From the NCBI GenBank assembly GCA_045579665.1, contig JAZNMO010000068.1, positions 1-38,528 of the forward strand: a stretch of 38,528 nt of DNA, in the 5' to 3' direction. Positions within the stretch are counted from its first letter, which is position 1. Each line of letters opens with the position of its first letter. The notes beneath the pieces are model-generated. The model was not told the DNA's origin. It made no database searches and saw only the letters and a list, made by a program, of their open reading frames with translations. Shown piece by piece: positions 8,653 to 17,414 of the stretch. The position numbers and the translations under genes are program-made. The DNA comes from COE1 sp045579665. GTDB lineage: Bacteria; Bacillota; Clostridia; Lachnospirales; Lachnospiraceae.

Positions 8653-8704
8653 AGAGTGTTGCCCGGCGGCAACACTCTGCAAGAATCAGCTAAGCTGATT
8701 CTTG
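8653..8704 (+). repeat. Tandem-hairpin element, copy 1
   Basis: Two perfect 11-bp hairpins are separated by one base. AGAGTGTTGCC (8653-8663) pairs with 8668-8678 around a CGGC loop. CAAGAATCAGC (8680-8690) pairs with 8694-8704 around a TAA loop. The same arrangement, with shared TTGCC/GGCAA and CAAGAAT/ATTCTTG arms, occurs inverted at 21572-21633. On the minus strand the element sits in the leader of the serine hydrolase gene, and its TTGCC hairpin ends in TTTTAAAGG next to the ribosome site. Confidence 0.75.
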
Positions 8705-8743
8705 TTTCACTTCCACTACTTTTCGAGCACTTTCCTATTCCTT

Positions 8744-8775
8744 TAAAAACAGGAATGAGACTATGCTCATTCCTG
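8744..8775 (-). terminator. Intrinsic terminator overlapping the end of the histidine kinase gene
   Basis: CAGGAATGAG (8750-8759) pairs perfectly with CTCATTCCTG (8766-8775) around a six-base loop, followed on the minus strand by TTTTT. The kinase stop codon (8767-8769) lies inside the first arm, so the gene's last codons double as terminator sequence. Confidence 0.88.
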
Positions 8776-10587
8776 TGCTTCTTCCTTACAAGTCTCTTGT
8801 TTCCCGTCTACCATATGTAAATATTGATACATCTTTGAGAATAATTCGTCAATCTCTACCGGCTTAGACAAATGGTCATTCATACCGCATTCAATAGACT
8901 TCTCAATATCCTGCGAGAATGCATTGGCCGTCATCGCTACAATCGGTACATTCGCATCATCTCGAAGCAGTGCACGTATCGCCCTTGTGGTCTCATAACC
9001 GTTCATCATCGGCATCTGAACGTCCATAAATATCAAATCAAAATATCCCTTCTTTGACTCCTGGAATATCTGATATGCCTCTTCACCATTCCATGCGCAG
9101 ATGATATTGGCGCTGGTTCTACTCAATATCTCCTTCATGATTTCCATATTAATCTCATTATCCTCTACTACAAGAATATTCTTTCCTGTTGCATCCAATA
9201 ATGTCGGGAAACCATCTACATCCATCGGAACCGTTGTCCTCTGAATATCTATCGGAAGCTCTATGTAGATTCTGAATAAGCTTCCCTTTCCCTGCTCACT
9301 TTCTATCTCCAAGGAAGCCTTGTATTCATCCAATACTCTCTTGGTGATACTCATACCGATACCGTTTCCCTCTGTCTTAGAAACCGTATCAGCCTCTTCT
9401 CTGGCATATGGCTCATAAATCGTCTTCTGAATGAATTCCTTCGACATACCAATACCATTATCCTGTATTTCAAATACATAAGAAGCATAATTCTTCTTCA
9501 AGCTATCAAGCTGTCTGATTCTAACCTGAATCTCGCCTTCCATATCCGTAAACTTGATACTGTTACCAATCAGGTTCATAAATACCTGACGCAGTCTGAC
9601 TGCATCACCAATCAAATTTGCCTGCCTAATATCAAAATATTCTACAGTAAACCTCTGCTTCTTTGCTCTTGCCAAAGGCTCTAATACAACCTGCACATTA
9701 TCTACCAGCTCCTGCAGATTAAATTCCTTCTCCTTAAGCACCAATACACCCGACTCAATCTCTGACATATCCAGAATATTGTTGATTAAATGCAACAGCT
9801 GCTTTGACGACGCATTAATCTTATCCAGGCATTCCTTTACCTTTTCCTTGTCGTCCAGATTAAACTTTGCCATATCCGTCATACCTACAATTGCATTCAT
9901 AGGCGTTCTGATATCATGGGACATATTGGCAAGAAAACGGCTCTTTGCCTCATTCGCGTGTGTAGAATTAATCTTCTCACGCTCTGCCTCCTGCATTGCC
10001 TTCTGGATACGCTCTGTCTGTCTCTTCTGAATACCCTTTTGATATTTTAACAAAATACCTGTAATCAAAGATACCCCAAAAATTGCAACAATATTATCCC
10101 TATAATAATAGGCCTTGTCCAACGGTAAATCTGTAATCGGATGGTCAAGATAAGCAAACTGAAACAAAAGCAAGTCAATTACCACCGTAACAGCAATTAA
10201 CACATATGTATATACGCCATTGGTAATGATATAAATCAAAATTAACCCAAAAGTTAACCAAATCGGCATACCGGATGAAATGCCTCCACCATCCGATATC
10301 AAAAAGATATACGGAAATACCGCACAGTTCACAGGCACCATAATCAGTGCCGCAAACAAATCATACTTTGCCGGAAACCTATGACACAGAAAAATCATCA
10401 AAAGCAAATAAGCAATTAAAACAAAGTATACAAATACTGTCTCCAAATTATTGCCAGTAAAAATCTCCAACAAAGCTACAGTGATACATATTGCTGCCCC
10501 CAGCAGACAAATAAATGTAAGCACCAGCCTGTCATTTGACAATAGCCTATAAAATTTTTCCACAAACTCATTATATCGCTTTCTCAT
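8767..10587 (-). CDS. Membrane-bound hybrid sensor histidine kinase
   Basis: This 606-residue kinase has about six hydrophobic segments between residues 20 and 180 and no sizeable extracellular domain. A short coiled linker leads to the HisKA domain with phospho-acceptor His224 in SHDIRTPMN. The ATPase domain shows the N box NLIGNSIKF near 338-346, DNGIG at 377-381 and GNGIGMS. A fused receiver domain starts near residue 468 (ILVVEDNEIN) with Asp522 in FMDVQMPMMNG, later MTAN and the conserved lysine in HLSKP. No Hpt domain or output regulator is beside it, so its partner lies elsewhere. AGGGGGA precedes the start. It is third in a run with the CmpB-like gene (34 bases upstream) and the AI-2E family gene, and ends in a strong terminator. 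Confidence 0.93.
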   Translation of the reverse strand: MRKRYNEFVEKFYRLLSNDRLVLTFICLLGAAICITVALLEIFTGNNLETVFVYFVLIAYLLLMIFLCHRFPAKYDLFAALIMVPVNCAVFPYIFLISDGGGISSGMPIWLTFGLILIYIITNGVYTYVLIAVTVVIDLLLFQFAYLDHPITDLPLDKAYYYRDNIVAIFGVSLITGILLKYQKGIQKRQTERIQKAMQEAEREKINSTHANEAKSRFLANMSHDIRTPMNAIVGMTDMAKFNLDDKEKVKECLDKINASSKQLLHLINNILDMSEIESGVLVLKEKEFNLQELVDNVQVVLEPLARAKKQRFTVEYFDIRQANLIGDAVRLRQVFMNLIGNSIKFTDMEGEIQVRIRQLDSLKKNYASYVFEIQDNGIGMSKEFIQKTIYEPYAREEADTVSKTEGNGIGMSITKRVLDEYKASLEIESEQGKGSLFRIYIELPIDIQRTTVPMDVDGFPTLLDATGKNILVVEDNEINMEIMKEILSRTSANIICAWNGEEAYQIFQESKKGYFDLIFMDVQMPMMNGYETTRAIRALLRDDANVPIVAMTANAFSQDIEKSIECGMNDHLSKPVEIDELFSKMYQYLHMVDGKQETCKEEAQE

Positions 10588-10621
10588 CCGTTGTCCCCCT
10601 TTGTTCTATCTTGCCTGCATA

Positions 10622-11452
10622 TTATTTATGTTTCCACCATAATATCTTTTTCGGCAATTTTCTTATAGAACTTAGCTCATGTATATGAAGTAAATCGCGT
10701 AATGCCTGCGCATGTCTCATAGAAACTGCACCCGGATTACGTTTTAACAATTTCTTTACCCTGATATACTCTTTCTTTCCCCACAATTCCTTACCTGACT
10801 CAAGCATCAGATTTAACTTCTTCAAGCCTTGCTCTGACTTCTCCTTTACCTCTGTGCCATAAACTGTCGTGATGACATCGATTCGCTTTTGAATACGTCT
10901 AAATTCCTCATGATTATTCTCCAACGTAATCAACAATTCCTTCAAATCTAAAGCTTCTCTTACAGATTGTGAAAAATCAACCGCAATCACTGCTGTTAAT
11001 CCAAATACAATAAATTCCAACACATTTTGATTCATTCCCATCACAAGACGTTCAAGCGGCTTGTGTCCGTATAATGTCAGAATAACAGAGAATGCCCCCC
11101 AGGCCAGTGACGATTTTAAACAGATATGTCCGTTTACATTCAACTTATTCTTTGAATAGTCCCAATATCTTACATGAAACAGCTTCTCCATCGCTACACC
11201 CGTAAAATACTCCAGTATGGTAGCACTTACCATTCCAATAAAGTAAACTGCAACTGCATTGTCCCTAACAGGAAGTGTCAGAAACAAAATAATAATTGCC
11301 CCACATCCGTATATTGGTAAAAATGGTCCTGCCATAAATCCTCGATTTACCCATTTTCCTTTACAGACAGATACATATAAGCATTCCCATATCCATCCGA
11401 TAAAGCAGTAAATATACAGGAATAACAGCCATTTAGCAAATGTGTATGTCAT
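10622..11452 (-). CDS. CmpB-like putative ABC transporter permease family membrane protein
   Basis: The 276-residue protein matches in pattern the small family annotated as putative ABC transporter permease (CmpB type, Pfam ABC_trans_CmpB). The N-terminal 150 residues hold about five hydrophobic helices with the characteristic GWIWE, GPFLPIYG and EYFTG segments, followed by WDYS. The C-terminal 120 residues are charged, probably helical and cytoplasmic. No ATPase partner is nearby and the molecular function is unknown. Its ATG overlaps the stop codon of the AI-2E family gene in an ATGA-type junction, so the two are translationally coupled. Confidence 0.75.
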   Translation of the reverse strand: MTYTFAKWLLFLYIYCFIGWIWECLYVSVCKGKWVNRGFMAGPFLPIYGCGAIIILFLTLPVRDNAVAVYFIGMVSATILEYFTGVAMEKLFHVRYWDYSKNKLNVNGHICLKSSLAWGAFSVILTLYGHKPLERLVMGMNQNVLEFIVFGLTAVIAVDFSQSVREALDLKELLITLENNHEEFRRIQKRIDVITTVYGTEVKEKSEQGLKKLNLMLESGKELWGKKEYIRVKKLLKRNPGAVSMRHAQALRDLLHIHELSSIRKLPKKILWWKHK

Positions 11453-12675
11453 TTCTTTACTTCCTCACTACTTTGTTTGCTCGTTGTACGCTTTGGATAC
11501 GGCTTCTTATTCTTCTGATAAGACTTTCCATGCCCTTTATGCGCCGTTGCATTTCTCTCATTCACGCTATCTCTAAGCAAAATGTAAAACGTAGACAAAA
11601 GCGGGATAAATACAAGCATTCCTGCCACACCAAAAAGACTTCCTCCGACACTGACTGCCATTAATACCCATATAGATGGTAAACCTACCGAATTACCAAC
11701 TACTCTTGGATAAATCAGATTCCCTTCTATCTGCTGCAATACAAGAAACATGACAATAAATATCAATGCCTTCATAGGGTCATCCACCATAATTAAAAAT
11801 GCTCCGACAGCACAGCCGATAAATGCTCCAACAATTGGAATCAATGCCGTAAATGCGATTAAAACGCCTACCAGCACTGCATATGGTAATCTAAAGATAG
11901 TCATGGCAACCACAAACATACATCCCAAAATCACTGCCTCAAGGCACTGACCGGAAATAAAATTCGAAAAATTACGATATGCAAGTCCAAATACCTTCAA
12001 CAAATACTGATTCCACTTAGGCTTGCAGTATGCTGACAGGATTCTCTTTCCTTGGTCTGCCAGCTTTTCCTTCTGTCCCAAGATATAGATTGCAAAGATA
12101 AAAGCAATCACCGTATTCATAACACCTGACACAATACTTCCCGCCACTACCACAGTAGACGAAAGCATACTTGTCATACCGTTTTTCAAGAAAGAAACTA
12201 TCCCATTAAGAATGGAATCCCAATTCAGTTCAATCTCCTGTAGCTGATTTAAATAGGTCTGAAGCTGCGGATTATCAAGCTGAAGTCCTTGAAGCTGTAC
12301 CCACACCTTCTCCATAAATACAGGTATCTTATTACCTAAATCCACCAAGGTCTTGCCAACCTGTGGAACAACTGTCAAAATCACAAGAGAAAGAACAGCT
12401 ATAATAATTAAAATACTGCCAACAATACCTATTGGTCTTTTAAACTTATCTGCAAGCTTTCCCTTCCACTTACCCAGCAGTCTGTTTTCAATCCCTCTAA
12501 GCGGCAGATTTAATATAAAAGCCATAACCGCTCCCAGAATAAACGGTGTCAAAATCTCTATTCCTAAGCCTAATGCCCCGATAATTTCATCGCTGTACCG
12601 TAAAGCCAGACATATCACCGCAATAAAAATAATCATTCCTCGTATTTGCTTTATTTTTACCTTGTCAAATCCCAT
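11449..12675 (-). CDS. AI-2E family transporter (TqsA/YtvI-like membrane protein)
   Basis: This 408-residue polytopic protein belongs to the AI-2E exporter family. It has the usual pair of N-terminal helices (about 12-55), a central helix pair, and a C-terminal hydrophobic half. That half carries the family's best signature, IPIVGAFIG, then QQIEGNLIYPRVVG and GLPSIWVL. Some members export autoinducer-2, others act as Na+/H+ antiporters, so the substrate cannot be read from the sequence. The last 40 residues are lysine-rich and cytoplasmic. GGGAGG lies eight bases before the ATG. It heads a three-gene unit with the CmpB-like protein and a hybrid kinase. Confidence 0.88.
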   Translation of the reverse strand: MGFDKVKIKQIRGMIIFIAVICLALRYSDEIIGALGLGIEILTPFILGAVMAFILNLPLRGIENRLLGKWKGKLADKFKRPIGIVGSILIIIAVLSLVILTVVPQVGKTLVDLGNKIPVFMEKVWVQLQGLQLDNPQLQTYLNQLQEIELNWDSILNGIVSFLKNGMTSMLSSTVVVAGSIVSGVMNTVIAFIFAIYILGQKEKLADQGKRILSAYCKPKWNQYLLKVFGLAYRNFSNFISGQCLEAVILGCMFVVAMTIFRLPYAVLVGVLIAFTALIPIVGAFIGCAVGAFLIMVDDPMKALIFIVMFLVLQQIEGNLIYPRVVGNSVGLPSIWVLMAVSVGGSLFGVAGMLVFIPLLSTFYILLRDSVNERNATAHKGHGKSYQKNKKPYPKRTTSKQSSEEVKK

Positions 12676-12706
12676 AGATGCGCCTCCCTACAACTGCATA
12701 ATAATG

Positions 12707-12736
12707 CTTATACTAAAATTATCCTATTTTCGTCAA
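12707..12736 (-). promoter_or_regulatory. Promoter of the AI-2E / CmpB-like / histidine kinase unit
   Basis: On the minus strand TTGACG (12736-12731) is followed after 18 bases by TATAAG (12712-12707), 32 bases before the AI-2E gene start. Confidence 0.6.
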
Positions 12737-12848
12737 TACAATGCAAGATAAATTTTCGGTAATTATATCGTCTTAACACTTTATTTATAGGATATTTACC
12801 ACATTCCCTTCCGTTTTATACTATTTCATAGATTTTTTGGTACTAATG

Positions 12849-12857
12849 TGCTATAAT
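12849..12857 (+). promoter_or_regulatory. Extended -10 promoter of the membrane diguanylate cyclase
   Basis: TGCTATAAT is a full extended -10 (TGN plus a perfect TATAAT) 40 bases before the start codon. No good -35 is present at 16-18 bases upstream, as is common for extended -10 promoters. Confidence 0.65.
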
Positions 12858-12897
12858 GTGCCAAACTACATAAACTTGAACTACTTGAGGTAACACT

Positions 12898-14514
12898 ATG
12901 CAAAAGAATTATGATAAGAAATACAATTATATATACATTGTTATACTGGTATTTTCCATTACTATTTTAGGTGGAATCTTTTTCTATGACTTAAAGTCAA
13001 ACTCTGCCCCAGCTGCCACCTCTAATGTACACACATGGAGCGATTACACCATCTCTGATACAAAGGAGGGGATTGTCCTAGCAGGAACTATATGTGATTA
13101 CGCAGATGCTCATAATGTCATCGGCTTTTTCTCTACACACCTGAACTTTGAAATCTATGCTGACAACATCTTAATCTATAAGTATCCAACCGTTCAGCAT
13201 AATCCATTTTCAGAGACCTCCGGTTATGCATGGCATTTTGTTGAAATCCCATCACTGACACATACTTTAGAGCTGGAGATTACCTCTGCTTACGATGATA
13301 TTGAAGAAAAGCTGCCTACCTTCTATATAGGTAACACAGCCTCTATTTTAACCTATGTACTCAAAGACAATCTGCCTGTATTTATTCTTTGTATTATGCT
13401 TTTTTGCTTCGGAATCATTATGATTGCCTATTGGTTTATTATCCGCAAGCGTGTTGCCATTTCACCATCGATTCTCTATCTTGGACTTTGTGCGGCACTC
13501 ATGTCACTTTGGACCTTGTCGCAGAATCGATTTACAGTTCTTGTTATGAATAACAACTTAATAACCGTATACGCATCCTTTCATCTGTTTATGCTGTTAC
13601 CGCTTCCGTACATACTCTTTGTTAAGTCATACTACGAGGATACCCGGCATAAGATATGGGATATTATGTGTATTGTCATACTGACACAGAACATTCTTTC
13701 TCTGGCACTGCAATACGCAGGAATCATTGATTTTATGGAGACACTATGGACGTCCTTTGCCGTTATTGCCTTCTGTGTTATATCAGTATTAGCTTACTCC
13801 TTCCATTTATACCGCAAAAGCTATAACAAGCAAAAAATTCTCTTTCATATGATATCACTCCTGCTCTTTTTTATCTTCTGCAGTATAGATATTGCTGTAT
13901 ATTATCTATCAGGCTGGAGCAGCAGTATCCTTGGACGTATCGGTATTGCCATCTATATTATTATATTAGGCTATGATACCATCCGTGATTCTGCAAAGCT
14001 TATGAAAATGGGTGAACAGGCAGCTGCCTATCATCAGCTTGCCTTCTCCGATAATATGACGGGACTGGGCAACAGAACTGCCTATAATCATGACTTTTCA
14101 CATTATTCGATTGCACCTGAGGGAGTTGCTATCATTGACTTTGATTTGAATGGTCTAAAACAGGTCAATGACCAGCATGGACACCAGGCAGGAGACCATT
14201 ATATTATGCTTGCTGCCGATATGATTGCTAAGAATTTCAATAAACTAGGAAAAACCTATCGTGTAGGCGGCGATGAATTTGTTGTTATTGTTGCTGATTG
14301 TGAAAGCATCTCTTTTGAACCGTATTTTGATGCATTACATAATGATATGGCAAAATACAACAAACGAACCAGCCAGTTCCCAATTCATATTGCCTATGGT
14401 ATGGCAATCTACTCCTCCACAATGGACCGTTCTTTAGAGGATACCTATGGAAGAGCCGATAAAGCCATGTATCAAAATAAGAAACGAATCAAAGAAAAAG
14501 CTGCGTTAAACTAG
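12898..14514 (+). CDS. Membrane diguanylate cyclase with extracellular sensor and 7TM-like region
   Basis: This 538-residue protein should make cyclic di-GMP from two GTP. A transmembrane helix at about 12-30 is followed by an extracellular domain of some 120 residues, which includes FEIYADNILIYKYP and resembles 7TMR-DISM-type extracellular modules. About seven hydrophobic helices then run from roughly 160 to 365. The GGDEF domain begins near 385 (DNMTGLGNR) and has an intact active site GGDEF at 457-461. The RxxD inhibitory site expected upstream is absent, so product feedback may be missing. GAGG lies eight bases before the ATG. It stands alone on the plus strand and runs convergently into the MATE gene. 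Confidence 0.9.
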   Translation: MQKNYDKKYNYIYIVILVFSITILGGIFFYDLKSNSAPAATSNVHTWSDYTISDTKEGIVLAGTICDYADAHNVIGFFSTHLNFEIYADNILIYKYPTVQHNPFSETSGYAWHFVEIPSLTHTLELEITSAYDDIEEKLPTFYIGNTASILTYVLKDNLPVFILCIMLFCFGIIMIAYWFIIRKRVAISPSILYLGLCAALMSLWTLSQNRFTVLVMNNNLITVYASFHLFMLLPLPYILFVKSYYEDTRHKIWDIMCIVILTQNILSLALQYAGIIDFMETLWTSFAVIAFCVISVLAYSFHLYRKSYNKQKILFHMISLLLFFIFCSIDIAVYYLSGWSSSILGRIGIAIYIIILGYDTIRDSAKLMKMGEQAAAYHQLAFSDNMTGLGNRTAYNHDFSHYSIAPEGVAIIDFDLNGLKQVNDQHGHQAGDHYIMLAADMIAKNFNKLGKTYRVGGDEFVVIVADCESISFEPYFDALHNDMAKYNKRTSQFPIHIAYGMAIYSSTMDRSLEDTYGRADKAMYQNKKRIKEKAALN

Positions 14515-14524
14515 CGCAGCTTTT
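14496..14524. terminator. Bidirectional terminator shared by the diguanylate cyclase and MATE genes
   Basis: AAAAGCTGCG (14496-14505) pairs perfectly with CGCAGCTTTT (14515-14524), giving a U-run in both directions. The nine-base loop holds the MATE stop codon (TAA, minus, 14508-14506) and the cyclase stop codon (TAG, plus, 14512-14514). Confidence 0.88.
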
Positions 14525-15882
14525 AACCATTTTCCTCTTATAAATCTCACTGTAAATATGACACTTCTGACAGCCCAATCCGCAAACATACCAATCCATA
14601 CTGCCATAGGTCCAAAATGAAACACCTTTACCAAGAAGATACAAAGAGCTACTCTACAGCCCCACATGGTAAGCGTTGAAACCAGCATAGAGAATCTTAC
14701 ATCTCCTGCCGCCCTTAATCCATAGGCTATGACAAAGGAACCTGACCAAAAGATTGGCTTTACAATCGTAATTGCTCCTACCATTTGCAGACACATGGCT
14801 GCGCTCTCTGCCTCCATACCCGCAAGCCATGTAACCGGCTTGGTTATCGCTAGTGCAAACAGACAGGACACCAGAATCCCAACCTGCGCAATCAGTGTCA
14901 GCTTAACAATATAGTACTTTGCCTCTTCCTTTCTTCCTGCTCCAATGCACTGCCCAACCACATTCATCAGGCAGATTCCTACACCAACACCGAAGATTCC
15001 GTTCACATTCTCCATAATATTGGTCATTGCCTGCGCTGCAATCGCTGTAGTTCCCATCGCAGAAACTGTAGACTGAATCGCAAGCTTTCCAAACTGGAAC
15101 ATACCGTTCTCAATTCCTGCCGGGATTCCAACCGCCATAATCTTCCATATCAGTGGGAAATCAGGACGAATCTTTAGGTAATCCGATACCACAATCTGCT
15201 GCTTGGGTTTTCTCAGACTATAGAAAATAACAACCGTACAAAATACTCTTGAAATTAGTGTAGAAAGTGCCGCTCCTGCAACACCCCATTTGCAGCCATA
15301 TATAAATATTGCATTTCCAATGATATTTAAGACATTAGACACCACTGATACCTGCATCGGATATCTCGAATTACCACCTGCACGATAAAATGCACTTCCT
15401 GCATTAAACAAAGCTAAAAAAGGATAAGATAATACAGTAATGAGAAAATACACCAACGCATTCTCCATGACATCCTGTTCCACCTGCCCGAAAATGAAAT
15501 AAAGAAGCGTTTCTCTTCCAAACAGACAAACCGCCATGAGAAATACCGATATGGCAAGCACTGTTAAAACTACCTGTCGTGCTGCCTTATTTCCCGCTTT
15601 TATATTACCACTTCCTATATATTGGGAGCAGATAATGGCAGCTCCCGTCGCCATAGCCGCAAACACCTGAATCACCAAATTATTAATGGAATCAACTAAA
15701 GATACAGCCGAAATAGCAGCGGCACTGACTGTACTCACCATCATGGTATCTACCATTCCCATAAAAGCATTTAGAAGCTGCTCGATTGCAATGGGAATCA
15801 GAAGTGCAACCAGCTTTTTATTATCAAATAATATATGATTCCAATCTATCTTGGACTTATCATACAATCGAATCCCTCTCAT
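14506..15882 (-). CDS. MATE family multidrug/cation antiporter
   Basis: The 458-residue protein has the two-fold repeated, twelve-helix layout of MATE exporters, which expel cationic or other small molecules in exchange for Na+ or H+. MatE-type segments are visible in each half: PIAIEQLLNAFMGMVDTMMV near the N-terminus and PAGIENGMFQFGKLA around residue 255. NIIGNAIFIYG lies at about 186-196. Substrate cannot be assigned. The start is fixed by an in-frame stop two codons upstream of the ATG; the nearest Shine-Dalgarno (AAAGG) is about 14 bases away, so expression may be weak. Its 3' end overlaps the convergent diguanylate cyclase gene by nine bases. Confidence 0.92.
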   Translation of the reverse strand: MRGIRLYDKSKIDWNHILFDNKKLVALLIPIAIEQLLNAFMGMVDTMMVSTVSAAAISAVSLVDSINNLVIQVFAAMATGAAIICSQYIGSGNIKAGNKAARQVVLTVLAISVFLMAVCLFGRETLLYFIFGQVEQDVMENALVYFLITVLSYPFLALFNAGSAFYRAGGNSRYPMQVSVVSNVLNIIGNAIFIYGCKWGVAGAALSTLISRVFCTVVIFYSLRKPKQQIVVSDYLKIRPDFPLIWKIMAVGIPAGIENGMFQFGKLAIQSTVSAMGTTAIAAQAMTNIMENVNGIFGVGVGICLMNVVGQCIGAGRKEEAKYYIVKLTLIAQVGILVSCLFALAITKPVTWLAGMEAESAAMCLQMVGAITIVKPIFWSGSFVIAYGLRAAGDVRFSMLVSTLTMWGCRVALCIFLVKVFHFGPMAVWIGMFADWAVRSVIFTVRFIRGKWLKAALV

Positions 15883-15945
15883 ACGCTATACAATACCTTT
15901 CTTATCTGCATTTACCTATTTCTCACCTAACACCTAATATTACTC

Positions 15946-15974
15946 TTGTAACTTTTATTCTTCAAGTATAAAAT
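15946..15974 (+). promoter_or_regulatory. Promoter of trkA-trkH
   Basis: TTGTAA (15946-15951), a 17-base spacer and TAAAAT (15969-15974), 45 bases before the trkA ATG. Confidence 0.6.
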
Positions 15975-15998
15975 ATGATTATAGGTTACATAATCATA
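15974..15998 (+). promoter_or_regulatory. Inverted repeat at the trkA transcription start
   Basis: TATGATTA (15974-15981) and TAATCATA (15991-15998) form a perfect 8-bp inverted repeat with a nine-base centre, directly after the -10 box. It could be an operator or a leader hairpin. The AGG ribosome site follows it. Confidence 0.45.
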
Positions 15999-16018
15999 TA
16001 AAAAGGTAGGTTACCACT

Positions 16019-17401
16019 ATGAATATTATTATAGCTGGCTGTGGCAAGGTAGGTCGTACTCTCGCCCAGCAATTAAACGAAGAAGGACATAACATTACAT
16101 TAATCGATACATCTGCACAGAAATTACAGACCACCATTGCTTCCCATGATGTCCAGGGAATTGTTGGTAATGCAACCAGCTTCCTCACCCAGCAGGAGGC
16201 AGGTATTGAAGACGCAGACCTTTTTATTGCCGTAACAGGTGAAGACGAGGGCAATCTTTTAGGCACTCTGATTGCGAAAAAGACCGGCAATTGTCATACC
16301 ATTGCACGTGTGCGAAGCCCTCAGTATTTTCAGGAAATTGCATATTTAAAGCAATGCATGAGCTTATCCATGGCAATTAATCCCGAATATGCTGCTGCCA
16401 AGGAAATTGCGCACCTGATTCAGGTACCCGATGCCATGGAGATTGATTCCTTTGTAAAGGGACGCGTGGATTTGATGACCATTGCGATTTCAGAGAATTC
16501 TTCTCTGCATGACTTGTCTGTACAGGAATTTTCCAAGCAGTTTAACCACGAGATTTTGATTTGTATTTTAGTTCGTGACCATCAGGTCAGCATACCAAAT
16601 GGTAATACCATCTTAAAGGCAGGGGATACCATTTCTGTTATTATGCCCAAGGAAAAGATACCAAGCTTCTACAAAGCAGCTAAGATTTCAGCCATTCATA
16701 AGGTTCGTGACGTTATGATTGCAGGAGGTAGTACACTCTCCTATTATCTGACCGAGCTACTGCTGAAAACAGGGATTCCGGTTAAGATTATTGAGCAGAA
16801 CAAGGACCGCTGTGACTTTTTAAGTGTTGCCCTTCCTAAAGCAACCATTATTAATGCAGATGCAACCAATCATGATATTCTGTTGGAGGAGGGCCTGGCT
16901 CACACAGATGCTTTTGTTGCTTTGACAAATTTAGATGAAGGAAACATCTTCCTATCATTATATGCCCATAAGATGAATCCTAAGTGTAAATGTATTACCA
17001 AGATTGACCGTATGGAGGTAGATGATATTGTAAATGACCTTCCTATTGGAAGTATTATCTCACCAAAGCACATTACAGCAGAACATATCCTTCAATACGC
17101 ACGTAGCCGCAGTAATTCCTATGGCAGTAACGTAGAGTCTCTTTACCGCCTGTTGGATAATCAGGTAGAGGCTTTGGAATTCCATGTTGGGGACAACAGT
17201 CCTGTACTGGATATTCCGTTATACAATCTTGACCTTAAGAAGGATTTGCTTGTCTGCTGTATTGTCCGTGGTAATCAAGTCATTACTCCAAGCGGACGTG
17301 ACAGCATACAGATGAATGATACCGTTATTATCGTAACAACACATAAGGGACTTCGCGATATCTCCGATATATTGAAGAATCCTTCCAAGCCTATGAAGTA
17401 A
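16019..17401 (+). CDS. trkA: Trk potassium uptake regulatory subunit TrkA
   Basis: TrkA is the cytosolic nucleotide-binding subunit that gates the TrkH potassium channel. The 460-residue protein is a full tandem of two TrkA-N Rossmann domains, each with a TrkA-C domain. The first nucleotide-binding loop is GCGKVG at residues 7-12. The second is the degenerate IAGGSTLS near 237-244. The TrkA-C domains lie at about 145-225 and 375-455 (NHEILICILVRD and KKDLLVCCIVRG regions). A purine-rich AAGGTAGG lies eight bases before the ATG. trkH starts 13 bases after the stop, as one operon. Confidence 0.95.
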   Translation: MNIIIAGCGKVGRTLAQQLNEEGHNITLIDTSAQKLQTTIASHDVQGIVGNATSFLTQQEAGIEDADLFIAVTGEDEGNLLGTLIAKKTGNCHTIARVRSPQYFQEIAYLKQCMSLSMAINPEYAAAKEIAHLIQVPDAMEIDSFVKGRVDLMTIAISENSSLHDLSVQEFSKQFNHEILICILVRDHQVSIPNGNTILKAGDTISVIMPKEKIPSFYKAAKISAIHKVRDVMIAGGSTLSYYLTELLLKTGIPVKIIEQNKDRCDFLSVALPKATIINADATNHDILLEEGLAHTDAFVALTNLDEGNIFLSLYAHKMNPKCKCITKIDRMEVDDIVNDLPIGSIISPKHITAEHILQYARSRSNSYGSNVESLYRLLDNQVEALEFHVGDNSPVLDIPLYNLDLKKDLLVCCIVRGNQVITPSGRDSIQMNDTVIIVTTHKGLRDISDILKNPSKPMK

Positions 17402-17414
17402 GAGAGGGATTGCA

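Noticed and set aside
15994..16290. Minus-strand frame of 98 codons opposite trkA
   Set aside because: It is antisense to the well-conserved TrkA N-terminal domain and has no ribosome site.
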